A DNA stretch of 64,000 nucleotides from positions 23,951,001-24,015,000 of the forward strand of contig CM049396.1 of NCBI GenBank assembly GCA_026929865.2. The letters are read 5' to 3'. Under the pieces are notes generated by a model. It was given only the letters and a program-made list of their open reading frames with translations, did not search any database and was not told where the DNA came from. Numbering within the stretch: position 1 is the stretch's first letter; every line of letters starts with the position of its first letter. Both the position numbers and the translations under genes were made by a program. The stretch is from Hyperoplus lanceolatus. Taxonomy: Eukaryota > Chordata > Actinopteri > Uranoscopiformes > Ammodytidae. This document shows, piece by piece, positions 24,159-37,625 of the stretch.

Positions 24159-24453
24159 ATTTTTTTGGTTGCAAGCTAAGGGTTTTAAGTTGCACTGTAC
24201 AGTAGATGTCTGGAAACACAATATCATAATGTGTTTCCCTCTTGCCAAATGTGCTGGCAGCTCAGTGGTAAAACAAGACAGTGAACTTTGCAGCAATGAA
24301 GCCCTGGACACACCACACATATTTTTCAGGGCAAGAAAGTGGATAGCGCTTCTGGACAGGGGAACATCTGTGTCGAATAGTGTTTTAAAACTAGGGGCAC
24401 GCGCGACCGGAAAATTCCGACATTTGTATCATCATTATTACTATTAGTGCGTT

Positions 24454-24488
24454 GAGAGAGAGACAGAGAGAGAGAGAGATAGAGAGAG
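24454..24488. repeat. (GA)n microsatellite
   Basis: GA run with one GACA and one GATA interruption. Confidence 0.9.
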
Positions 24489-24624
24489 TCCGCGAGTGAT
24501 CAGTGGAACGATCAACAGCGAGTCCATACAGTCCAGAGACACATCTTGCGATTTTTTTAACCGTGCACACGAGAGCAGAGTAGCAACGGAGCTGTCTACT
24601 CCTCACCGCTGACTGCACTTACTA

Positions 24625-24772
24625 GCCTCGTTCGACTTAGAGCCGTCTTGCTCAGACCTGCGCAACTATGACGCGCGTCTTGCTGAGCACACAACAAAAA
24701 TGTTGTGTGCTCAGCAAGACAAGTGTCATAATTGCGCAGGTCTTAGCAAGACGGCGACATCCCAAACGAGGC
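24625..24772. mobile_element. 148-bp hairpin MITE, TA-flanked
   Basis: GCCTCGTT at the left and AACGAGGC at the right, flanked by TA on both sides (24623-24624 and 24773-24774). The whole unit folds back on itself: the GTCTTGCTGAGCACACAACA arm (ending about 24696) pairs with TGTTGTGTGCTCAGCAAGAC (starting about 24701) around a 4-nt A loop, and outer segments such as GACCTGCGCA / TGCGCAGGTC also pair. It is almost one long palindrome and non-coding. Confidence 0.8.
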
Positions 24773-25612
24773 TACTTACACTGATAGAAGCCCCCGGCCA
24801 CCTGCAGCAGCCAGCAGACAGCACCGTGTGCCAGGTGATGTTTGTGAACACGACAATTGTTTTATATGTCCACATTCAATAGGCCAGTGCATATCTATGA
24901 AGTAGCTAACTTGTAGTTATATGGCAACAAAAAAAGTGTGTAAAGTGAGTTTGTAAATATGTAAATAGGCCTAGTTAATTTGTAAACTACCGTGTCAGCA
25001 TTTTCTATTAATTTTGCCTCTTTCAGAAAAGCATAGGCGATAATGCAAATTAGTTGATAATGTAATCTAGCTCCTACAAGTTACCTTTGGACCAATAACT
25101 AGGCTATTTTCCTTACAGGAGTCAGCAGAGATAGAGTAGGAAAAATCAGAGGGCTTGGATGTAGAAGTGGTTGTGGTGAAAATGGGGAAAAAAAAATCCT
25201 TTTCCTAAAGGAATGTCTGAAGAATTTCACATGGTGATGCAAAATCAAAAAACAATGAAATGTATCATCTGTTGTCAGTGCGCTCCAACACATGCTGGCA
25301 ATACAATATCAATAGGCCTAATATAGTTAAAATTGGGAAACATTTTAGATGCGTTGCAGGTCTATTTAATGTTTGCCCCTAAATGTTCTGCTTGCGCCCC
25401 TAAAAATTCTGAGTTAGGGGCGACAGTGCTCCTAGTAAAAAAAGTTAGTCTTGAGCCCGGCATTTGGGCACTCGTTATCAATTAGTCTGCCAAGTATTGC
25501 ATTGATCAATCATTTACTCTAAAATGTGTCACCGTTTATAAAGCTGGAACCAGAAAAAAAGATCTGATATCGGTGCCCTACATGTCTCAGCTGTGCCTGA
25601 TTCAGCATCCAA

Positions 25613-25647
25613 ACACGCACATGCGCACACGCACACGCACACGCGCA

Positions 25648-25732
<85 letters not shown>
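25613..25732. repeat. Long (CA)n microsatellite
   Basis: About 120 bp of CA, with CG-containing variants in the left third and uninterrupted CA in the rest. Apparent poly-Thr-His and poly-Cys-Val frames on both strands are artefacts. Confidence 0.95.
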
Positions 25733-25734
<2 letters not shown>

Positions 25735-27054
25735 AGAGAGTTGTCACATACCAATATGTTATATATATATATAAATAAACAAATATCCATCACACATGAT
25801 AATAATGGAAGCTACAATCTCACTCTGAGGTGATTGTGAAACATTGTGCTGCTTTTCACTTAAAATGTTGAAGCCTCATCATTAATAGATTCACACTTTC
25901 TCTTCAGTGCCTAGGTAATTCAATACTTGTCTTCAAACTCATGGAGACAGTGCTCAACATGCACTGCTTGCAGCAAACACCCTATAACCGCGCCTGTATG
26001 AGCTACAGAACACTGCACTGTATGAATAATGAAGAAAATGAAAGACAAGATTCAGCACTATGTAAGCTGGTCACATGTCTCTGTGCATCACAGTTCACAT
26101 GCATCGAGAAAAATTACAAAACACAGTGTTAATGATCAGAACAAAGTGTTGTGGATAGTAACATGACAATCAGATTACCAATGAAGCTTAGCCAAAGTTA
26201 TATCAGTAACACTGACTAATTGCATTCTCACTATCATTACAATGTGTCTCTCCCTCCCTCCCTCTGTCTATTTTGCTTCCATAATGTCTTCTTTCATACT
26301 AGTATAAATCAAAAGGTCAACATTGAACATTGAGGTGTTTATTTGACTAAACCTTGTCTGTTTGCGTATTCATAATTATCCATCTTTAACGACCATTTGA
26401 CATTATCCCCCCCCCCCAATACTCTGTACCAAAACTCTCAACTTTTAAAAGCAATGACATTAACTAATCTTTCCAAATTCAGCAGGTAAGAAGTATTTGT
26501 TCATATGTTAAGTTTGTTCTTACATACTTACAGACATAATGAAAAAAGGCTGTATCCCAAATATGTTCTTTAAAAACATTGGACATTAATATGTTTATTA
26601 AAATGCAATAAAGATTTTAACTCTGGCTTCATCCAACATCTATATTTTAGTTTTTTGCAGCGATGCGCATGTGCACATAATTAATTAGATATTGACTAAT
26701 TTCAATGTTCAATCAAACATTTCTTGTAATACAAACAAAATAAAGAATTGTGTGATAGTGTAAGTCATTAACTGGCAAAGTCTCATGATGATATCTATAA
26801 GTTAAACATTTTACCATTCACCTGCAGTGTCTCTCCTGAACATATTATATTTCTATTCTTTATGAAGTGCTACTCTCTGCTCTGATATACACCCTGTATT
26901 ATTGTCTGAGGCAAGTACAGCCCTCTGTCCTTGACCTTTTTCGATTTTCTTTTTTCCCTGTGTTAATCCTGTCATTTCGTGGCAGTTTGATTTCCTTTTT
27001 TCTTGTTTCTTATTTAGAGGATTAAGTTCCAGGACTTTGCCTCCATTTTATGTG

Positions 27055-27055
<1 letters not shown>

Positions 27056-27102
<47 letters not shown>
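27056..27102. repeat. (CA)n microsatellite
   Basis: About 23 CA units. Confidence 0.95.
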
Positions 27103-27105
<3 letters not shown>

Positions 27106-27674
27106 CAGCAGCACAAGAAAAATTCCAAGGCTCAGATTTTAGGCATTGATAGACACACTCCCTTTTTTTGGCACTTCCTAGGATTATGTGCTTTCATAAA
27201 AATGTCTACTCCTCCCCCCCCCCAATCCTGAGCTATACCCCAGTGCACATTGGGAGCAGCCCGACACGCTTATCACCTGAAACACACCTTTAAACTGGGT
27301 TTGTGTTGGCCCCTCTATTGTATCTTAATCTTTTTTTTTCCCATTAAATGCTTCTCTGTTATAACGCTCATCCCTTGTGATTGATGGTGGGCTTAAAAGA
27401 AGTGTGACTTACTCTTCCACATTGGGGTCCGTTTGAAAGTGTGTGTGTTTTGATGAACTTGTGTGGGTCTGGGAGTGAGTGGGGGGCTCACATGTGTGTG
27501 CGTGAAATCATCTATGTGATGGTAGACCTAGGCATGGGTTTGAGCTTCCATTGCAGTGGATCAAAGGCATGGTACGTTCTTTCACACTCCAGACTCCAGG
27601 AGATCCAGGGGAGCGAGTGAGGCTGGCTGCCTTATCGGGTTGACCCAACCCCCGGCCTGCCATAGAGCGGACCC

Positions 27675-27724
<50 letters not shown>
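27675..27724. repeat. (TC)n microsatellite
   Basis: TC run with one CC interruption. Confidence 0.95.
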
Positions 27725-29042
27725 ATGTGTGGGCCTGGAGCCAGGCTGAGCTATCCTGATGCTGGAGCCAACTGGTGACAGCTGATACACGGAAAGACCT
27801 TCACCTGGGACAGATTGAGAGTTTAGAGTCGTATCAAAACTCCACCATGAAAAACCTCACACACACTGCAAGAAATGCGAAAAGACACATTTCAATGTGC
27901 CTTGTGTACAATTCACCGACTTACTAAATGTATTAGTTTCACAAGATTTTTACTTTACTTTTTCAGACCAAAAATGTGTTTCAACAAGGCTCATTATTTT
28001 AGTATTTTAAACTTATCAAGTCATTCTCTCATGAACTGTTATTCATGAACTCCTTCATAACAGAGCCATGACTGTAAGCTCGTTGTCAGGCAAATAAAGG
28101 CCATTATTCTGTTAAAAATGGTTCTACATCTTGATTTTTTAACACATTACTAAATTAAATACATTTTTAAGGATCGATTTCATTTGAAACATTTTATAGA
28201 CCCAATCCCTGTGAGCAAGCAGCTGTAGTAAGTTATTTGCTACAATACAATAGCTTTTTTCTTCTCAAGTCTTTATTGCTAATTTGATTGCGTTGCTCAC
28301 TGCCGAGGACAGATGTCAGGCTACTTATATCATTAAATCTCCTCCCTTTAGTTTGACCTTGATAGGAGCAGAGAATAAGATGAAAAACCAGAGGGGATTG
28401 AATGCTGGATCTTTAAAAACACCTAGGTCACATCTGCACTCATTCTCTTCCTCATAGAAAAAAACAAAAAAAACTAAACAAAGGATGACATTCAGCGGTA
28501 AGTGACAGGGAGGGAGGGGGCGCAGGCTAGCGCGAAGCAGGCTAAAGATAATGGATGTGAATTGTATTAAATGGGGCTTTGTGCAGAACATTAGCAGTTA
28601 GGTCAGAGCGGCTATTGTAGCGCGAGTCACTCCCTCCACTTCTAATCGCTCTAATTAGGCCTCATCAGTGTTAGCCAGCACATCTAGTACACATCAAAGG
28701 AGGGGAAAAAAACTGGCCCGCTCCAAGGTGGACAACAGTTCTCTGCTTGTTTATTAGGGTTGATTACGGAACCTCAATAACTTTCTGTGGAGCGGCTGTT
28801 ACAATAAATCCAATACATACTGTATAGAATTGCCAACATTACGAAGCTCTCATGGCCATTAACATCCATGAACCTGATTGACACACTTCTCCTCATCCTT
28901 CTCTCCTCCCTCACAGTAACCTTCATCCCTTGCTCTCTTCACTTCCATCTCCCTCTGTCGTTCTTGCTCACCATCTGCTACATCAACACACCCCTATTAG
29001 CTTGAAGCATACAGGATTGATATTGGTCTCCTAACATACCTA

Positions 29043-29175
29043 TAGCCCCGAGCCTCGTTTCCACTGAGTGGCACAGTTACGTTTCCACAGTCAAAAGTTG
29101 GAAAGGGTACCAAAATAAACGAGCCAAACTGGACCTATTTTTGTCACCCACTTGTTGGGGTACCAAGCAAGTAGG
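29043..29175 (+). mobile_element. TTTCCACTGAG MITE family, left part
   Basis: GAGCCTCGTTTCCACTGAGT at the left, then GTTTCCACAGTCAAAAGTTG, ATAAACGAGCC and TTGGGGTACCAAGC, parallel to the copy at 55525. The right part is replaced by other sequence from about 29175. Confidence 0.65.
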
Positions 29176-29309
29176 ACCTGAGCCACATGACCTCCTCTCC
29201 ACCATGGAGACCAGACATCCACAGATGAGCATTCAGTCAGATACTGTAGGAGAGACAGACAACATGCTCACTATAGGGACAGAGAAACAAGAAGAAAGGC
29301 TGGAGGATG

Positions 29310-29560
29310 TAGCCTGGAAATCCAGACCCACATCTAGAACGATATAGGGTCTGGCCACGATCAATACACTTTCCAAACTCAAAGGGTGGCACCTACGCCT
29401 GCATTTCAAATACCACTTCACGCAATTGGATAGCACTACGGCCAATGAGAGACATTCTTCTTTCTTGTTAATTAAAGATTTGAGTGCCGTCTTCCAGCGC
29501 ATGCCCAGCAATGTTGTCATCCGGTTACGTCATAACTTCTGGAATAAGGCCACTACAGCC
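29310..29560 (+). mobile_element. Fragment of TAGCCTGG DNA element
   Basis: It starts TAGCCTGGAAATCCAGACCC at 29310, resembling TAGCCTGGTGCTACCAGACC at 41432. No matching CCAGGCTA right end is found, so it is partial or diverged. Confidence 0.45.
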
Positions 29561-29587
29561 GCAGCAGAGAGAGAGAGAGAGACCATG

Positions 29588-29730
29588 GAGAATGTATAGT
29601 GGCGCTTTCCCACTACATGATACCGGCTCTGGTCTGGTCTGGTCTGCTCTACTCTGCTGGCTTTTGGTACTGGGTCCTTTTCTGGATTGAACACTATTCG
29701 ATCCAAGCACACGTTGTACCAGGCCAGGGA
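29588..29730. repeat. Dispersed teleost repeat with GGTCT tandem core
   Basis: Contains CTTTCCCACTACATGATACC then GGCTCTGGTCTGGTCTGGTC and a second pairable half. This is the pattern of a common fish interspersed repeat in which a short pentamer is repeated after a 'tttccactacatgg' start. The assignment is from memory. Confidence 0.45.
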
Positions 29731-29734
29731 CAAG

Positions 29735-30302
29735 ACAAGGAGCTGGTTATCTTTAAGTAATTAGACTAGGACAAACTACTCACACATTATGGGAAGAAAC
29801 ATAAAAAAGCATTCCCTCATGTATTCAATAATCATGTATTTAATCATTCTATTGACCAAACGTGAAATCAAATTGTTCATGAGAATATTTAACTAGGGGG
29901 TTTGATTTACAAATGTCAATGATTTGCTGGTTTCAGTTTGCTGCTTCTCTGTCTTTCATTTTGTTTCATGGACAAAAATTATCATTTTGAAATGATGCAT
30001 TTATCAACAATAAATAATTAAGTTGCATGAAGAGGAGTTGCAAGAATATCCTGCCCCAATTTTTTTAAAGAAATGTACCACTTATACTTATAGCTCTGAG
30101 TGCACAGTAACTTACTGAATACTGAGTTAAAGCCCCTTAAATAGCCTACATTTGTCACGTTGCATTTGTGATCTTGTGTATGGTTAGAACAGGAGATGCT
30201 AAAGTTGAGGTGAAGAAAGGAGAGTGGAAAAGCACCAGGGTGTTTGCAGTGGGCTATACAGAGTGTGTTTAGCTCGACAGGCTTAGTGATGTCACTGCTG
30301 CC

Positions 30303-30383
<81 letters not shown>

Positions 30384-30698
30384 GTGTGCGTGTGTGTGCG
30401 TGTGCCTGTGTGAGGAATGCTAATGCTGGGACTTGTGATCCCACGTGGACCGAGAAGGCTGTGTTATTTTGATGCAACTGGCAAAGCAGCTAGTCTGAGC
30501 TGTGCTTACAGAGCAAGGAAAGACAGACAGATGGACCAGAAAGGCAGAGAGGGGAATAGATTGGTAAAGAGCCAGTGTGCAATTAGCATAATACACAACA
30601 TGTACATACATACTGTATGTTTTTAGAGTAATAGTATGGATTATATCTTTCCAGCATATAAAATGTATCCATAAGTGGCAAATACAAATTGAATAAAT
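29735..30698. other. Non-coding sequence with one long TG repeat
   Basis: Nothing recognised except the (TG)n tract at 30304. Confidence 0.45.
30304..30413. repeat. Long (TG)n microsatellite
   Basis: About 110 bp; the right third has regularly spaced CG variants (TGTGTGTGCG units). Confidence 0.95.
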
Positions 30699-30706
30699 GT
30701 AGAAAC

Positions 30707-31035
30707 TAGGGCTGTCAAGCGATTCAAAAAATTAATCTAATTAATTACAGGCTCTGTGATTAATTAATCTAAATTAATTGCATACTTATATGACACTTTT
30801 ATACCTGTTTGTAAACAGCTGTATAGCCTACTACAGTTTGTTTCTCTCTCTGTTTCTCTCTCTCTCTATCTCTCTCTTAACTTCTGTCTCCTCCCCTCAG
30901 CCAGCTTTATACATGAACTAGCGCCGAATTTTCTCAAAAAAACAAGCAGACAAAATTACGACTTTCCATCTCCCACAACAGACAGCGCTGCACTGCCACC
31001 ATTTCGTAGCCTACTCTACTAGGCAAAAATATTGA

Positions 31036-31103
<68 letters not shown>

Positions 31104-31492
31104 GGGGCGGGTGCTAGACAGCTAGCAAACTAAATTGGAGGAAGATTGAGAGATAGGCCTACTGTTTTGAATCAAGCCTACATTGTTGCACCCACTAAAT
31201 CAATAATGCACGGACACTGCGGAGAATTAAGTAAGATGTCTTCCTACCTTCATGCATCCCATAAACCGTCCATAGAGCCCTCGAGTCGGCCCCTTTCCCC
31301 TGCTTCTCTCTTTACCTTTCTCCCTTTAATCCACGAGCCCGGCCCGGCAAGCTACAGGTGCAGCTCCGCACCACTTTTGCACCGGGTCAAAGGGCATTAT
31401 AGAAGTGCGATTGACCTGCGTTAATTTTTTTAATCGCGTTAATTTTTCTGTGATTAATTAATCGTAATTAACGCGTTAATTTGACAGCCCTA
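30707..31492. mobile_element. hAT non-autonomous element, 786 bp, perfect 8-bp TSD
   Basis: TAGGGCTGTCAA at the left and TTGACAGCCCTA at the right are perfect 12-bp terminal inverted repeats. The flanking octamer GTAGAAAC is identical on both sides (30699-30706 and 31493-31500). The subterminal regions are rich in TTAATTAAT/GCGTTAATT motifs in both orientations. Inside is a (CA)n tract at 31037. There is no transposase ORF. An 8-bp duplication with TAGGG termini is diagnostic of the hAT superfamily. Confidence 0.93.
31037..31102. repeat. (CA)n microsatellite inside hAT MITE
   Basis: About 33 CA units. Confidence 0.95.
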
Positions 31493-31641
31493 GTAGAAAC
31501 CTAATTATTACAGACACCAATTGCTGCTACTTATATACATGGTATTAATGTAGCTCCATGACAGTACAAAAAAGGAATAAAGTAAGAGAAGAGAACAATG
31601 ACCATCCTTTCGTATCTTAACCATATATATACCTATATATA

Positions 31642-32199
31642 CACTCAACAAAAATATGAACGCAACACTTTTGTTTTTACTCCCATTTTTCATGAGATGG
31701 ACTTAAAGATCTAAAATTCATTCCAGATACACAATTGTACCATTTCTCTCAAACATTGTTCACAAATCTGTCTAAATGTGTGATAGTGAGCATTTCTGCT
31801 TTGCTGAGATAATCCATCCCACCTCACAGGTGTGCCACATCAAGATGCTGATCTGACATCATGATTAGTGCACAGGTTTGCCTTAGACTGTCCACAATAA
31901 AAGGCCACCCTGAAATGTGCAGTTTTGTCTCACAGCAAAATGCCACAGATGCCACAAGCATTGAGGGAGCACTAATCATGATGTCAGATAGGAAATCTTG
32001 ATGTGGCACACCTGTGAGGTGGGATGGATTATCTCAGCAAAGCAGAAGTGCTCACTATCACACATTTAGACAGATTTGTGAACAATGTTTGAGAGAAATG
32101 GTACAATTGTGTATCTGAAATTAATTTTAGATCTTTAAGTCCATCTCATGAAAAATGGGAGCAAAAACAAAAGTGTTGCGTTTATATTTTTGTTGAGTG
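31642..32199. mobile_element. Tc1/mariner-type foldback MITE, 558 bp
   Basis: It begins CACTCAACAAAAATATGAAC and ends with the near-perfect reverse complement. TA lies on each side (31640-31641 and 32200-32201). The inverted arms extend more than 200 bp each (about 31642-31880 and 31965-32199) with few mismatches. Long inverted repeats plus TA duplication are typical of Tc1-like MITEs in fish. It is non-coding. Confidence 0.92.
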
Positions 32200-32201
32200 T
32201 A

Positions 32202-34322
32202 TATATACATATATATACAGCTGTAACTTCAAAAACAGAAATGTTATGTTTTTATTTTTTTTCCACATTTAACCCCAGGAATGTTAACAGTTTGTTAGGG
32301 ACAACATGATAATTCAGTGCTGTGCTATCATATTTCAGTTAATTTACATACACACACAAACACAAAAAACACGTAATTTTTCCTTTGAAGACAAACTAAC
32401 TATGCAGAATGCCTACCATTCGACTGAGTGTATTTTTTTTAACCTACCGGCATTAACTAGACAATTATAACAACACAGCCTTTAGAAAATACTTTTTAGC
32501 AATTCAACATAATTCCTGATTATTTTAGTAAGCTGGACAATACTAAAGATAATTTGCATTGCAGTAGGTTCACATACTTGAAACATACAGTATAGGCTAT
32601 TGCTGCATTCATGGCACATGGGATGTTTACCATCTACAATCATTGCACTTTGCATTCCCAATATAGCACTATATTACATTTAGTCTTAACTATAGCTTGA
32701 TCAATGGTCGTTCATATAATGTCGTTTCCATCTGTGTGTAGGGAATAATTGAGGTAGAGGAAATGAGCCCCCAAAACACATTCTCACATTCGGTTCACCT
32801 TTTTAGTCAATTAATTCTAGATCAGAACACCTTGTAGTTCATTATCACTCTCCTCCCACGCTGTTTAAATTGGCTTTCATGTTTAAAAAATGCGTCCTTG
32901 GTTAATTTAACTAATTGTTACATAACTTCAACCAGTCAGTGTACTAAATCATTAATGCTGTTGCTATGGTTACCTAGTGTCTAAAGGCACCTCACACAAT
33001 CCCTGAAAGACCAATTTAAAAAAGTGAGATAAAAGGTGGAATCATTTTATATCACGTCTCCCATGTATAATTTGGAATTAAGTTTTCATATTGATTTATT
33101 GCTATTCACAGTTCATATGGATGGTGCAGTGTCATAAAAAAAGAGAACCTATTTATTTAGTGTTAAAGTGTATGACATTCAATGTTGATAAGATGAGGCT
33201 TCATAGTAATTATGTTGGTGGTCACTTTCTTCTGATCCATCACCTCACCAAACGTCAGTGAGTGCAATGCCACTAATGGTAATCATTCATAGTTTGTTAC
33301 TGGTACGGCACTAAAAATTATGTCGATTTTTGCTCCATTAATGATTGATGGGTGATGATAGACAGTAAACAGGAAGGAAGTGATTCAGTGTGGCAGAATG
33401 CAGGATCTGACCTGCTGGAACTGTGTGTGTGTATATATATAGACGATGGGATGATTTTATTTTTGCTCATATCAGATGATATTGGTGCGGTACAGAGTGA
33501 GGGACAGAGTTAGAGCTTGTAGAAGGGGATGAAATAGGATTTGGTGGCCAGTTGCCAACTGATGATAACCCAGTCCAAATGGATTGGTAATGGCTATTCA
33601 TCGGGGTGGCAAGCCGGCTCGGCTACTCTGACACTAATATGAATGCAGATTGAAATGTGGCCCAGGGACTTTGGCTGGGAGGTAATAGCATGAAGTCAAT
33701 GTTTGTGTGCACATGTTGAGCTACAGCTGCTGTGGGGGTCGCAAAAGGCCGATACTTCCACTGATGTGTTTGTTTTGCAGTCGCGGATAAACAGCATTTA
33801 TTTTTTTTGCAGTTGTCTAGATGTAGCCTATGTGACTGCCTTTCCAAGGGAAAAAAAATTAAAAAGTAAATGGATAAAAGAGAGAGGAGGACCTGTCCAT
33901 CATACCATTGTCAAACCACATGATCGGATTTTTTAACGCATATGAACATACATGTCAATAGTGCAAAAAAAGTATAAATTTATATATTGTTTATTAAAGC
34001 TTACATTTATTTCAGTGAGTGTATTAATTATATGATGAACCATTTGTCATACTGGTATTTGGACTGAGTCAACTGCTTTCATTCTTTATGGCTTTTTTCA
34101 ATTAACCTCCTTTAGAAAATCATATAAAGCACAGTGCCAGCAGTTTTGCATGACATATATACTGTACATGTTATCTATATGTTTATGCTTTGTGTGTTAA
34201 TTCATTATGTGTGAATATTCATATGCATGAACGCAGACACCTGCATTCCCTGCTTGGTGCTCAGTGTTTGCTAAACGTACAATCTATTAACAACACACAC
34301 AACCTTAGCTTTCAACTGCTTG
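32202..34322. other. Unique-looking non-coding sequence
   Basis: No gene or transposon terminus recognised. A short (TA)n lies near 33432. Confidence 0.45.
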
Positions 34323-34655
34323 TTAAAGGTGGGGCTAAGTGATTCCCGAGAATGTTTGTTGACATAATGACTTTTTGCTTCTTGTCCGTACTGTGAGTGT
34401 GCTGCAGAAAAAGCTGGTGTTAATACACAGCTTTGGCTCTATAAACAGGCATGTTTACATGGTACGGTAGGGCCCTTTTTTTTTACATTCCCTTTGTATA
34501 AATACCAGTTTACAGAGCCTAGGCTGTGTATTTACAAAGTTTTTTTTTATTTCAGCGCACTCAAATGACAGATTGTGAGGAGATATTCACTGATTTGACG
34601 AAAGGGGGATGTTTTGTCAACATACTTTCTCCAGAAACGTTTGCCCCACCTCTAA
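34323..34655. mobile_element. MITE of about 330 bp
   Basis: The left end TTAAAGGTGGGGC and the reverse-complemented right end TTAGAGGTGGGGC match at 12 of 13. Subterminal GTTTGTTGACATAATG (left) and GTTTTGTCAACATAC (right) also pair. The target duplication could be TA, or TTA/TAA if read as part of the ends. It has no coding capacity. Confidence 0.65.
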
Positions 34656-34659
34656 TGCT

Positions 34660-36970
<2,311 letters not shown>

Positions 36971-36972
36971 AA

Positions 36973-37278
36973 GTTAAGTTTCTTTATTTGGCATTTTACA
37001 CAAGGCACATCGAAATTCGTTCTTCGCATATCCCCTCTCAAGTTTTTTTCCACTTCGGAGGAGGTCAGAGCACAGGGTCAGCCATAGTACAGCGCCCCTG
37101 GAGCAGTTTTTGAGGGTTAAATGTCTTGCTCAAGGACACAATGGTAGAGATGGTGGGTACCGTATATCAGCCACCACTAGTTTAGTTTTACTACTAACAC
37201 TCTCCTATCCGGGGCCGGGGATCCAACCAGCAACCTCATGGTTCCTGGTCGGCCACTCTTTCCTCTAGGTCATCTTAC
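36973..37278 (-). mobile_element. tRNA-derived SINE
   Basis: Read on the minus strand, the head (about 37278-37215) resembles a tRNA: an A-box-like TGACCTAGAGGA (plus 37261-37272) and a B-box-like GGTTGGATCCC (plus 37218-37228; consensus GGTTCGANTCC). The body has the fish-type blocks CCTTGAGCAAGACATTTAAC, AACTGCTCCAGGGGCGCTG and CTGACCCTGTGCTCTGACC. It ends GTGTAAAATGCCAAATAAAG at about 36975-36998. Substitutions in both boxes suggest an inactive copy. Confidence 0.75.
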
Positions 37279-37430
37279 CTCTTGTACAGCTTAACACCAT
37301 TCTCTGTTTAGTCTGTTGTTTTTTGTTCAGTTAACAGTCAATTCACTAAGTATACTGAATGTCAGATTCAGCCAATGGGTTAAACCCCTCAGCTCAGGTA
37401 AATTCAATTGAACATATAAATGCTAAATGG

Positions 37431-37625
37431 GCTTGACTTTTATAGCGCTTTCTAGACAATGTTCTCAGCCCCAAAGCACTTTACATATCTTACCACATTC
37501 ACCCATTCATACACACACTCATACACCGATGGCAGTAGCTGCCATGCAAGGCGCTCTCTGAACCATCGGGAGCAATTTGGGGTTCAGTGTCTTGCCAACG
37601 GACACTTCGACATGTATGCCTTAAA
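37431..37625. repeat. Dispersed teleost repeat (TATAGCGCTTTCTAGAC type)
   Basis: TTTTATAGCGCTTTCTAGAC, AAAGCACTTTACAT, CACCCATTCATACACACACT, GGCAGTAGCTGCCATGCAAG and GTGTCTTGCCAACGGACACT follow in the order of a very abundant fish interspersed repeat. The right part usually seen after the GGACACTTCG block is missing. Confidence 0.7.

Larger units (their letters stand above)
23370..24385. other. Non-coding sequence with CA repeats
   Basis: Holds the (CA)n tracts at 23765 and 24126. No other feature recognised. Confidence 0.4.
24391..25435. mobile_element. Candidate hAT-like element, about 1 kb
   Basis: The left end CTAGGGGCACGCGCGACC and the reverse-complemented right end CTAGGAGCACTGTCGCCCC are similar short inverted termini of hAT style (TAGGG...). 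AGGGGCG-type repeats lie near the right end. I could not find a matching 8-bp duplication outside the ends, so boundaries are tentative. It contains the (GA)n tract at 24454 and the nested hairpin MITE at 24625-24772. No transposase is encoded. Confidence 0.45.
25440..29040. other. Non-coding stretch with microsatellites
   Basis: Contains the CA and TC tracts listed below. No exon or transposon terminus recognised. The 28620-28700 segment, with CTAATTAGG-type homeodomain motifs, is a weak candidate conserved element. Confidence 0.4.

Noticed and set aside
25573-25833. ORFs of alternating Thr-His or Cys-Val in CA/TG repeats (also at 30292, 36480, 39657, 53668, 53765, 54363, 54408)
   Set aside because: Pure translation of dinucleotide microsatellites on both strands; no flanking coding signal.
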